From the NCBI RefSeq assembly GCF_913061305.1, contig NZ_CAJXST010000001.1:364868-428867 (forward strand): a stretch of DNA of 64,000 nucleotides, read 5' to 3'. Below the pieces are notes generated by a model. The model saw nothing but the letters and a program-made list of their open reading frames with translations, was not told where the DNA came from and ran no database searches. How positions within the stretch are numbered: position 1 is the stretch's first letter; each line of letters begins with the position of its first letter. Made by a program: the position numbers and the translations under genes. Of this stretch, positions 27,489-35,700 are shown piece by piece. The stretch comes from an uncultured Porticoccus sp. Lineage in GTDB: Bacteria > Pseudomonadota > Gammaproteobacteria > Pseudomonadales > Porticoccaceae.

Positions 27489-28406
27489 TTAAGAAGGAGT
27501 TGCCTCATTGTCAGGTCCGAGGGCGGCGCTTCTTGCTTGCATGAGGGCTATGCCGCAAAGAACAACCAGAATGCCCAGCACCTGAACAAGTCGCAGCCGC
27601 TCTTCAAAGAACAGAAACCCGATCAGCAACCCAAACACCGGGGTCAGAAAGCTGAAGACGTTCAATTTGTTCAAGGGGGCTCGGGCGAGTAGGCCGAACC
27701 ATAGAAATATCATCGCAGCTGTAGCCAGCGCGGAGAGAATGAGCAGGGAGCCGGTGAACCGGAGAGTCCAGCCAACGTCCCAGCGCTCACCGGCCATGGC
27801 TGAGGCGAGCAACAGTATTGTGCCACCGATCAAAAGCTGGATTGCCATGGGCGCAGCGATGGCGCCACCAGCGTCCTTTTTCAGCAGAATATTGCCTATT
27901 GCCGTTCCAATAGCCGCCATCAGCACCCAGGTAATTCCCCATAGGTAGCCGTTATTGTCATCGCCGAATCCCGGCCAGGACAACAAGGCTACGCCCAAAA
28001 AACCAATGGCAAGCCCCACTATGCCCTTGGCCTTCAGGCTTTCTCCCAGCCAGCCCGCGGCGATTGCCGCGGCAATTAGCGGCTGAGTACTTGCCAGGAC
28101 CGTTGCCAGTCCCGGCGACAGGTGTCCGGCGCCGAGGAACATTCCGCCAAAGCCCATCGCCGTGTACGCCAATCCGATCAATCCCAGATGTGCCAGGTTT
28201 CGGAGGTTCAGCAGATAAGGCTCGCGATGCTGCTGCACGATGCACACAAGGACGAGCAGTCCAGCGGCGAGAAAGGCACGCAGGGCAGCGAACAGCAGTG
28301 GCGGGGCGTCCGGCAGGCCAATGGTGATGAAGGGGAAGCAGATGGCCCAGAGCAACGCCACCAGCACCATCCAGGCGACATCCGCTTTTACTGGATAGCC
28401 TTTCAT
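27489..28406 (-). CDS. EamA/DMT family transporter
   Basis: A 305-residue exporter with ten hydrophobic helices in two EamA repeats. The first begins WMVLVALLWAICFPFITIGL and contains GFGGMFLGAGHLSPGLATVLASTQPLIAAA, and the second contains KLNVFSFLTPVFGLLIGFLFFEERL. These match drug/metabolite transporters that export small molecules. ATG at 28406 overlaps the preceding stop by 4 bp (ATGA). It is the last gene of the eight-gene overlapping operon and might export a product of it. Confidence 0.85.
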   Translation of the reverse strand: MKGYPVKADVAWMVLVALLWAICFPFITIGLPDAPPLLFAALRAFLAAGLLVLVCIVQQHREPYLLNLRNLAHLGLIGLAYTAMGFGGMFLGAGHLSPGLATVLASTQPLIAAAIAAGWLGESLKAKGIVGLAIGFLGVALLSWPGFGDDNNGYLWGITWVLMAAIGTAIGNILLKKDAGGAIAAPMAIQLLIGGTILLLASAMAGERWDVGWTLRFTGSLLILSALATAAMIFLWFGLLARAPLNKLNVFSFLTPVFGLLIGFLFFEERLRLVQVLGILVVLCGIALMQARSAALGPDNEATPS

Positions 28407-29104
28407 GGTATCGACCGGGGAAGGTATTGCCGCCAATACAGGTGTTCGTACAGAGAGCACCACATCAAACCCAGTGTGGCGGCAAACAGTAACTCCTCCA
28501 CCGGGACACCGGCCACCAACCAGCCGCTCAGGTGTTCCAGGCGCCAGACGTGATCGATATAGGCCGGATAAAAGGCCACGAGGGAGGAAAAATAGACGAA
28601 ATAGAGAGCGGTGAAAATGACGGCCCCGAGCAGCATGGGCCGCCACAGATCCGGTCGACAGAAACCGTTGGCGATCCCCCCGGACAGCATGGCCAGCGAC
28701 GCTGTGTAAATGGGGTTCCAGGCAGTAATCACCTCCAGAAGAAGGAAGAATACGATCGGCGTCCAAAGCACCACTTTGTGCCAGCGATGCCGGGAATGAT
28801 GGCGTTCCGTACCGGCTACGGGGGCCATTGCCACGGGGACAAGCGCGGGATAGATTGAACTGCTGATTCCTCCGACGGCAAAGGCGAAGATCAGGCTTTC
28901 AAGGTCGAAGCCGGTACGCTCGGCCAGATCGAACAGGGTGGGTGGAAGCCAGTAATCGGGTACAAACAGAGGTTCGCTCAAGCCCAGGGGAGCGGTGATC
29001 AGGCTCATGCGCAGCATTTTGACTCTCAGCTGCTGCCGCATCGCGAAAATCGCTCCCCAGATTCCCAGCAGTATCAGGCTCCAGATCAGATACGCGTACT
29101 GCAT
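28403..29104 (-). CDS. Lycopene cyclase domain (CrtY-c/d-like) membrane protein
   Basis: A 233-residue protein with about seven hydrophobic helices and two repeats of the lycopene cyclase c/d domain. The diagnostic P-x-E-E motif is seen as GVPVEELLFAATLG in the second repeat, followed by YEHLYW; LGLSEPLFVPDYWLPPTLFD in the first repeat is also typical. Known members cyclise carotenoids, but there are no crt genes nearby, so another substrate or a structural role is possible. It starts 6 bp after the PRPP synthetase stop and overlaps the EamA gene. Confidence 0.7.
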   Translation of the reverse strand: MQYAYLIWSLILLGIWGAIFAMRQQLRVKMLRMSLITAPLGLSEPLFVPDYWLPPTLFDLAERTGFDLESLIFAFAVGGISSSIYPALVPVAMAPVAGTERHHSRHRWHKVVLWTPIVFFLLLEVITAWNPIYTASLAMLSGGIANGFCRPDLWRPMLLGAVIFTALYFVYFSSLVAFYPAYIDHVWRLEHLSGWLVAGVPVEELLFAATLGLMWCSLYEHLYWRQYLPRSIP

Positions 29105-29110
29105 GGCGCT

Positions 29111-30001
29111 TCAATCCAGCTCCTGGATGCTGGCCGCCAGAAGACCGCCGATATCGATGGCGTTGGTGGGGTGGGGGATGGCGTTGCTGGTCACCACCCG
29201 CTGGGCCACGGCAGTGAGTTTTTCGTCCGCACCCTCGGCAAAGACGCCATGTACGCCGATACAGACAGCACGGGGCAGCCCCAGGCGTTCCAGGTGCGAC
29301 AGGGTTTCCAGCATGGTATGGCCACTGGAGATGATGTCATCCACCAGCACCGGGGTGTGATCCAGCCAGCGCTCGATCTGGGGCACGCTGACCTCGACGT
29401 CACGGTCACCATGGCGGGTTTTGCTCAACACCGTAAATGGGGCGCCGGCCTGTTTTGCCACCGCTTCCACCCACTGCTCACTCTCGCTGTCGGGGCCGAT
29501 CAACACGGGCTTGTCGACATTGGTCGCTATCCATTCGGCTATCATTGGTGCGGCGTGGCCCACCCGGGTGGGAATGTCATAGATTTCCGACAGGTCATGA
29601 TAGCGGTGCAGGTGGGGATCGATAGTCACCAGCGCGGTAAAGTAGCGGGACAGCAGTTTCGCGAAATACCGTGAAGTCACGCCCTCGCCGCTGTGAAAGC
29701 GTTTGTCCTGGCGCATATAGGGAAGGTAGGACGAGACCAGCAATACCGCGCCGGCACCCAGATCCCGAAGTGTTTCGGTCAGCAGGAGCAGGGGCAGGAT
29801 GCGTCGATCCGGTTGATAGAGATCCGCCAGTACCACCACATTGCGGTTTTGGACCTCGTCCAGCAGCCGCAGATAGCTTTCGCCGTCGGGAAAGTGGCGC
29901 ATGTCGAACCTTCCTTCCTCAAGGCTGAGTGATTCGCGGAGTCTCTGGGCGAGGGCTCTGTCCTCGTGGAGGCTATAAAGCCTGTGCCAGGTGGTTGTCA
30001 T
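29111..30001 (-). CDS. prs: Ribose-phosphate pyrophosphokinase (PRPP synthetase)
   Basis: A 296-residue phosphoribosyl enzyme making PRPP and AMP from ribose 5-phosphate and ATP. The N-terminal domain contains FPDGESYLRLLDEV, the flexible loop YMRQDKRFHSGEGVTSRYFAKLL, and the PRPP-binding loop VLVDDIISSGHTMLETL. It is shorter than standard Prs (~315) and lacks typical allosteric-site segments, as in archaeal-type enzymes. It overlaps the upstream TPP-enzyme gene by 4 bp. Not the housekeeping prs judging by its context; probably a salvage-specific copy. Confidence 0.85.
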   Translation of the reverse strand: MTTTWHRLYSLHEDRALAQRLRESLSLEEGRFDMRHFPDGESYLRLLDEVQNRNVVVLADLYQPDRRILPLLLLTETLRDLGAGAVLLVSSYLPYMRQDKRFHSGEGVTSRYFAKLLSRYFTALVTIDPHLHRYHDLSEIYDIPTRVGHAAPMIAEWIATNVDKPVLIGPDSESEQWVEAVAKQAGAPFTVLSKTRHGDRDVEVSVPQIERWLDHTPVLVDDIISSGHTMLETLSHLERLGLPRAVCIGVHGVFAEGADEKLTAVAQRVVTSNAIPHPTNAIDIGGLLAASIQELD

Positions 30002-32412
30002 GAGTCCTCCTGAGTTTTAAGCAGAGGGCGGGGATCGATGCGGCCGGCAAGGGCGTCCCGTTCGGCGGGAGTCAGCCAGTGGGAAATATTGTCGCCCGTC
30101 AGTTCCGCGAGAGCGGCGAGGATATGCAACCAGCTGCAGCCGTTGGCGAACAGCATACCTTCAACGTCCAGGGTGCCGCCCCGGTTGCGGTAGCCCAGCA
30201 CCCGCATGACGCGGCTCGCTGGCAGCAGTCCCCGGATCGCCTCCGGGCGGGTGTGAGTGAGAACCACGCGTGCGGCCCCGGAGGGCAGCATCTCGTTAAC
30301 CCTCGCCTGGCAATCCGCTTCCAGCGCATCCCGAGGGGATTCCCGGAACCGGCCGGGTTCCAGCAGGCAGAATACTGCGGCGCTCAGACCTCGCTGTTCC
30401 AGGCGCCGCCAGGCCAGCAGGCACTGCTGCAGCTGGTAGGCGCCGATGGCCACCAGCTGGACGCCGGCTCCGGCATCGCCCCGCAGGTAGATGGCGCCCT
30501 CGTTCACCAGCCGGCGGGCCTGTTCCCCGGACAGCACCACCGGGAGCTTTCCTTTGGGTACCACCAGGGCATGAATTTCCCCCTGGCGGCGATAGCAATC
30601 CGCCAGGGCGGCCAGGGCGCTGTTGGCGTCCACCGGGAAGCGTACCACGCTGGTGTCGGTCATCTCCCCCAACAGGGCCTCGGCCAGGGTTGGGTCCTGG
30701 TGGGACTGCTCGTTCTTGCCGCTCTCCCAGGTGTGGGAGGTGAGCAGGAAGGGGACCGACAGCCAGCGGGGCGATTTGCCGGCCTCCTTCTGGTGGCGGG
30801 CAAAGATAATCTCCTGGCGCAGGATGCCGAGCATTTTCACGGCAAAGGCCTCGTAGCTGACCACCAGGTTGATGCCGCCCTTGTTGCCCAGCGCCGCGCA
30901 GGCCACGGCTTCCTCGTTCAGGGCCGTAATCACGGCGCCGTCCACCGCCTCATCGGCATCCGGTTCCGGCCTGTAGACCCGGTGCCGGAAGCGTTCCAGA
31001 GTTTTACCGAAGCGGTTGCTGCGCAACTCGTCGGGATTGCCGATGCGCACCCGCCATTCGGAGTTGGCCTCGGTGAGGACGACAAAGTAGGTGTCGAGAG
31101 CTGCCATGGGCGATTCGTTACCGTCCACGGGGTGCCACGACGGCGGTACCGGATTTTCAAGGCTCACCGCGCGCTGGGTCAGGGGATGGTCCTTTTCCCG
31201 TGGTCTATCTTGAATATCGTGATTTTGCAGTCGGTCCCGGGCGCCTCGCAATTCCTCTGCGGGCACGAACAGGCGCGCCGCCCCGCTGTTGAATTCCGCA
31301 GTGGCCGATTGGTCCTGGGCCGGATTGCCTTGCAGTGGCAGGTTGTGGGCGCGGTTGGTGCCGGCACCGGGAAAGCCGTAACCCTTGGTGGCCTCGGCGA
31401 TAACGTAATGCAATGGCACCGGATAGGTGGTGGCCCCACTTTTGATGGCGTCGGCGCAGCCCTGCAGTCTGCCCTCGGCTTCCATGATGGCCCAGGCGAA
31501 CGCCGCCGGATCGGTGCCGTCGATCAACAACGGATCGAAGCCGTTGTGGCGCAGGTGGTCGGCGAACCACTCGACTCCGCCCTGCTGAAACAGGGTGGAA
31601 CGCTGTTCGATGCGCCGGCCGTTGGCGATCATCACCGGCGTCACCAGACCGCAATCCTCTGCCCGCCACCAGCGGGGCGCCCAGTCGCTGCCACGCTGCT
31701 CTTCGAAGGCGCCGTCGCTGAGAAAGGCCACGAGGCGCTCGCCGGGCAGGGGCATGTGCACGTACTCCAGCTCCGCAAAGCCAAGATAGCCCCCCTCGTG
31801 GAGGCCGCCGGCGGTATGGACATTGACGTGGCTCCCCAGGGGTGAGGCGGGGCGGCCGTTTTCGTCCAGGTCATAGGCGTAGAAATCCCGTGTCAGACGG
31901 GCAAGCCCCTCGTCCGACCAGTGATAGCGGGCGGCATGGGCGGATTCCATGTTGCCCGCCAGCGCATTGCAGGCGTCCACCGCTGCCACGCAGTGGCCCT
32001 GACCCATCAGCCAGCTGCGGGTGACGCCGGATAGGGCGTTGGCGGTGAGGTAGCCAATATAGGCGGGTACCATATTCAGCGAGCCGCCGGTATGGCCCTG
32101 GGGATCGCGCTTGAAATCCCCCGTATCTAGCGGCCGACCGTCGAGATAGACATTCTTTGCGTAGGTCATGTGAACCACCAGCCACATGCCCGCACTGGCC
32201 AACCGGTCCGCCGCCGCGAGCCTGTCGAAAACGGTGGCCTTGTCCGGTACCCGACCAGTCTCTTCCAGATCGCAGGCGAGGCGGAAAATGCGGACCTGGG
32301 TGTCGTCCCGGTGCCGGATCGCGCCATAGCCCTGTGCCCAGTGGGCGAATCGTTCGTCGTGTTCGCGGTATTGTCTGGCGAGCACCGCCAGGCGATGCTG
32401 TTCGTGGCTCAT
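29998..32412 (-). CDS. Phosphoketolase-like TPP-dependent enzyme
   Basis: An 804-residue thiamine-diphosphate enzyme of the transketolase/phosphoketolase superfamily. The TPP motif is VAFLSDGAFEEQRGSDWAPR with the distal MIANGRR. PQGHTGGSLNMVPAYIGYL and SHVNVHTAGGLHEGGYLGF fill the places where bifidobacterial phosphoketolase has its GHWG and PGSIHEGGELG motifs. It is therefore divergent: related long proteins are annotated either as phosphoketolase or as a xylulose-5-phosphate epimerase. Next to acetate kinase, acetyl-phosphate formation is the better guess. It overlaps both neighbours (ATGA). Confidence 0.75.
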   Translation of the reverse strand: MSHEQHRLAVLARQYREHDERFAHWAQGYGAIRHRDDTQVRIFRLACDLEETGRVPDKATVFDRLAAADRLASAGMWLVVHMTYAKNVYLDGRPLDTGDFKRDPQGHTGGSLNMVPAYIGYLTANALSGVTRSWLMGQGHCVAAVDACNALAGNMESAHAARYHWSDEGLARLTRDFYAYDLDENGRPASPLGSHVNVHTAGGLHEGGYLGFAELEYVHMPLPGERLVAFLSDGAFEEQRGSDWAPRWWRAEDCGLVTPVMIANGRRIEQRSTLFQQGGVEWFADHLRHNGFDPLLIDGTDPAAFAWAIMEAEGRLQGCADAIKSGATTYPVPLHYVIAEATKGYGFPGAGTNRAHNLPLQGNPAQDQSATAEFNSGAARLFVPAEELRGARDRLQNHDIQDRPREKDHPLTQRAVSLENPVPPSWHPVDGNESPMAALDTYFVVLTEANSEWRVRIGNPDELRSNRFGKTLERFRHRVYRPEPDADEAVDGAVITALNEEAVACAALGNKGGINLVVSYEAFAVKMLGILRQEIIFARHQKEAGKSPRWLSVPFLLTSHTWESGKNEQSHQDPTLAEALLGEMTDTSVVRFPVDANSALAALADCYRRQGEIHALVVPKGKLPVVLSGEQARRLVNEGAIYLRGDAGAGVQLVAIGAYQLQQCLLAWRRLEQRGLSAAVFCLLEPGRFRESPRDALEADCQARVNEMLPSGAARVVLTHTRPEAIRGLLPASRVMRVLGYRNRGGTLDVEGMLFANGCSWLHILAALAELTGDNISHWLTPAERDALAGRIDPRPLLKTQEDS

Positions 32413-33515
32413 TCTGATCTCTCCAGTACCAGGCCCTGTTCGCAGAGTTCACGTTCCTCGTCGCCGGCCAGCGCGTATAGACCGACCGGGCTGTCGGGCG
32501 TGCCGATGTAACCGCCGTCGTCGTCGAGGCCGGCGTTCCTTGCGGTATCCATGTGCAACCCCAGCCATGCCAGCGGTTGCACGATGCGCTCGCGGATCAC
32601 TGCCGCATGCAGCCCGATGCCACCGCCGAACACCAGCGCGTCGAGGCCGCCCAGTACGGCGGCATAGGCGCCGATGTACTGCCGTATGCGGTAGCAGAAC
32701 TGGTCGATGGCCACAGCCGCCTCTGGCCGCCGGCTCGCCAGCAGGGTTCGCATGTCGCCCGATTCGCCGGAGACACCCCGCAAACCGGACGCCTGATTCA
32801 GGATGGCAGCGAGTTTTTCGACGCTGTAATGTGGCAGCAGGCCCAGCAACGCGCCGGCATCGATATGGCCGGGGCGGCTGCCCATTACCAATCCGGACAA
32901 GGGGGAATAGCCCATGGAGGTGTCGCGGGGGCGGCCATTTAACAGTGCCGCCGCCGAACAGCCGCCGCCCAGCTGTAGCGTGATGACGCGCCCGGCAGCG
33001 CTGTCCGGATTGCGCTCACGCAGCGCGCGCCACAGTGCGGCGTGGGCGAGACCGTGGAAGCCGTAGCGCCGCAAATGGTGGTCCTCACAGAGGTCACGGG
33101 GCAGCGGAATCCGCCAGGCGACTTCGGGCATTGTGCGGAAAAATCCGGTGTCCGGAACCAGGATTTGCTGGGCGTCGGGCCAACAGCCAAGGGCGCTTTC
33201 CAGCCAGCGATGGGCCTTGGGGTTGTGTAGGGGCGCCAGTGCAGCGAGCCTGTCGAGTTCTGCAGCATCGTCTGCCCGATACCGGCGCGGGCCGGTCAGC
33301 CAGTCGCCGCCATGCACCCAGCGGTGCGTCACCAGCGCGGGGGTGGGCAGGCCGTGTAAAACGGACAGCGGATCAATCGCTGTGTCGGACTCATCGTAAT
33401 GAAGCCGTTTCAGCTCATTTACTGTATTGGCTTCAACACAGTAGCTGACCAACCGTACGCTTTGGCTGCCGGTATTGATACTGAGCGCGATCTTTGCGGA
33501 GCAGTCGGCACTCAT
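32409..33515 (-). CDS. ackA: Acetate kinase family protein
   Basis: A 368-residue ASKHA-fold kinase, slightly short for AckA (~400). It should turn acetyl-phosphate and ADP into acetate and ATP. Active-site positions are kept: SINTGSQSV, HRWVHGG, LAPLHNPKAH, PDTGFFRTMP (Asp), RYGFHG (His) and MGSRPGHID (Arg). Several are changed from the canonical FDTAFH and TRSGDID, showing a divergent subfamily. It overlaps the phosphorylase gene by 4 bp and the TPP-enzyme gene by 4 bp, consistent with substrate channeling from a phosphoketolase. Confidence 0.85.
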   Translation of the reverse strand: MSADCSAKIALSINTGSQSVRLVSYCVEANTVNELKRLHYDESDTAIDPLSVLHGLPTPALVTHRWVHGGDWLTGPRRYRADDAAELDRLAALAPLHNPKAHRWLESALGCWPDAQQILVPDTGFFRTMPEVAWRIPLPRDLCEDHHLRRYGFHGLAHAALWRALRERNPDSAAGRVITLQLGGGCSAAALLNGRPRDTSMGYSPLSGLVMGSRPGHIDAGALLGLLPHYSVEKLAAILNQASGLRGVSGESGDMRTLLASRRPEAAVAIDQFCYRIRQYIGAYAAVLGGLDALVFGGGIGLHAAVIRERIVQPLAWLGLHMDTARNAGLDDDGGYIGTPDSPVGLYALAGDEERELCEQGLVLERSE

Positions 33516-35041
33516 TGGGACGGACTGCCTCCCTCCGAATCTCCGGCAATGCGAATGACATCCGGATGGGTTTGCAGGTATTCCAGGGCATAGGCCAGCT
33601 CCCCGGTGGTCTCGGTGTGCAGGGTGAACAGGGGCTGGCCCTGTTCGACCCGGTCGCCGAGTCTCACATGCAGGTCGAGTCCGGCTGCGGGGGCGCCGGG
33701 TGCGCCGGCGAGCTTGGCGATTCGCGCCAGTACGCGGTTGTCGATAGCGCTTACGACACCCTCTCGGGGCGTCGGGACCGGTTGCGTCTGCGCCGCTGAC
33801 GGCGGCGTGCGCATGCCGCCCTGGGCTTCGCAGATGGCCTGAAATTTTCGCCAGGCCCTGCCACTGATCAGGGCCTGCGCTGCTACAACCGTGCCGCTGC
33901 CTTCAGCGGCAAGTCCCGCCAACTCGAAAATCGCGCCGGCCAACTGCAGGGATCGTTCCCTGAGATCCGCGGGTGCGTCGTCCTTGTTTTGCAACACTGC
34001 CAGCACATCTCGGGCCTCCAGGGCGGGGCCGATGCCGCGTCCCACCGGTTGCATGCCGTCGGTGATGACCGTCCGCACCGCCAGCCCGATCGCTTCTCCG
34101 GTGTCGCGTAGCAGCGCCCCCAGGCGCCGGGCGTCGCTTTCACTGCGCACCTTGGCCGTGGGCCCCACCGGCAGGTCGAGCACCACATGGGTGGCGCCGG
34201 CGGCGGCCTTCTTGGACAGCACCGATGCCACCAGTTGCCCCTCGCTGTCGAGATCGATGGCCCGTTCGATACGGATCAGTATGTCATCGGCCGGGCTCAG
34301 GGACACCGCGCCGCCCCAGGCAATGCAGCCGCCTTCCCGCTCCACCACCCGGCGCATGTCGGCAATGGACAGCGCGACGGGCGCCAGGGTTTCCATGGTG
34401 TCGGCGGTGCCTGCCGGGGAGGTGATGGCTCGGGACGATGTCTTGGGCATCACCAGGCCTTCCGCGGCCACCATCGCCACCACCAGCGGCGTGGTCCTGT
34501 TGCCGGGCAGGCCCCCGACGCAGTGTTTGTCGACGACTATTTCCCGGTGCCAATTGAGGCGCTCCCCGACGTTGATCATGGCCCGGGTCAGGCTGACGGT
34601 TTCCCCATGATCCAGCCCCCGACTGGCGCAGGCCGTCAGAAAGGTGGCCAACTCCACGTCGGTATAGAATCCCTTGCACACATCCGAGACGATGGCATTA
34701 AACTGGGCGTCGCCGAGGGAATTGCCATAGATTTTGGCTCGTACCGCACTCATGGAATCCACGGTGGGGGCGTGGGCGAAACCGGCGCGCTCGCCCGCCT
34801 GGGGCGTCAGGGCGTGCCAGGCGGACTCCGAAAGGCCGAATTCGTCCGGGGCCAGCCAGTCGCCGTGAATGACGTTGAGGGTGGCCAGAATGCTGCGCCC
34901 GCCGGCGTTCACCTGGATCCTACTGTGGGCATCGAAGCCTTCGGAGCGGCAGACGTGGCAATCGCCGCGCATATAGACCACCAGTTCCTGGTGGGTGTCG
35001 ATACCCAGCCGGCGCGGTTTGAGCAGGTACTGCTTGTCCAT
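33512..35041 (-). CDS. AMP phosphorylase-type thymidine phosphorylase family protein
   Basis: A 509-residue nucleoside phosphorylase of the DeoA superfamily. It carries the extra N-terminal domain (~80 residues) seen in archaeal AMP phosphorylase. The segment VDKHCVGGLPGNRTTPLVVA followed by PKTSSRAITSPAGTADTME closely follows the archaeal enzymes, which convert AMP and phosphate into adenine and ribose 1,5-bisphosphate. Ordinary bacterial thymidine phosphorylases are ~440 residues. Its start overlaps the upstream stop (TAATG). No ribose-1,5-bisphosphate isomerase or RuBisCO lies in the window. Confidence 0.85.
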   Translation of the reverse strand: MDKQYLLKPRRLGIDTHQELVVYMRGDCHVCRSEGFDAHSRIQVNAGGRSILATLNVIHGDWLAPDEFGLSESAWHALTPQAGERAGFAHAPTVDSMSAVRAKIYGNSLGDAQFNAIVSDVCKGFYTDVELATFLTACASRGLDHGETVSLTRAMINVGERLNWHREIVVDKHCVGGLPGNRTTPLVVAMVAAEGLVMPKTSSRAITSPAGTADTMETLAPVALSIADMRRVVEREGGCIAWGGAVSLSPADDILIRIERAIDLDSEGQLVASVLSKKAAAGATHVVLDLPVGPTAKVRSESDARRLGALLRDTGEAIGLAVRTVITDGMQPVGRGIGPALEARDVLAVLQNKDDAPADLRERSLQLAGAIFELAGLAAEGSGTVVAAQALISGRAWRKFQAICEAQGGMRTPPSAAQTQPVPTPREGVVSAIDNRVLARIAKLAGAPGAPAAGLDLHVRLGDRVEQGQPLFTLHTETTGELAYALEYLQTHPDVIRIAGDSEGGSPSQ

Positions 35042-35697
35042 TAATCGGTTTCCCCGTTTTCCCGGCGGTTTTCCGCGGCGTTTTCGATACGTTCCAGAAT
35101 GGCCAGCAGGTCGAGGGTGTCGTTGCTGAAATGCACCTTGCGCAGGACATCCCAGTTGTCATGCAGGTGTTGCTGCAGGCAGCCGACGATATTTTCCAGG
35201 GAGACGGTGTGCCACTTGTGAGGGGATACATCGGGTTCCTCGTTGTCGTCGACATCGCCAAAGGCGACCATTCTTATTTTGTGGCCGTGTTCACTCTCGG
35301 CGAGCCCGTGCTGGAGCAGTTCATACGCCAGGTTTCTCGCTTGCGAGGGATTGCAGCAACCGAACCGCATCAACGCGCCGGCCAGGACGTCCGGTTTGCG
35401 GGCGGGCGGGTTGAACCGGGCCCGTCCGCGCTTGACCTCGCCGACGATCATGTCGGCGCTGTCTCGCGGGGCGCCCAGCGCCGGGTCCGGCTCGAAGCGC
35501 ACGTCGCCGAGGAGTTTGCGTTTTTTGCGGACACTGGTTTCCCGGCCGGCATGGGGAAACCGAAAGGCGAGGATGTCCAGGTCGCTGACGGTGCGGACAT
35601 TGCCGCCTTTGGCAGTCTCCATGAGCGGATATTCCGCCACGCAAAAATAGCCGTTGATTTGCAGATAGGCTTTGACCAGTGCAACAGCGGTATCCAA
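35041..35697 (-). CDS. Hypothetical protein with nuclease-like D...EVK motif
   Basis: A 218-residue soluble protein of no family I can name. TVSDLDILAFRF (around residue 40) followed by ADMIVGEVKRGRARF (around 85) has the D-x(n)-E-x-K pattern of PD-(D/E)XK nucleases, with the Glu-Val-Lys strand well formed. A helical C-terminus follows. Translation starts at TTG 35697, with GGAG 6 nt upstream overlapping the MBL stop region. It sits between a ribonuclease and AMP phosphorylase, so a role in nucleic-acid breakdown is conceivable but unproven. Confidence 0.55.
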   Translation of the reverse strand: MDTAVALVKAYLQINGYFCVAEYPLMETAKGGNVRTVSDLDILAFRFPHAGRETSVRKKRKLLGDVRFEPDPALGAPRDSADMIVGEVKRGRARFNPPARKPDVLAGALMRFGCCNPSQARNLAYELLQHGLAESEHGHKIRMVAFGDVDDNEEPDVSPHKWHTVSLENIVGCLQQHLHDNWDVLRKVHFSNDTLDLLAILERIENAAENRRENGETD

Positions 35698-35700
35698 GGC

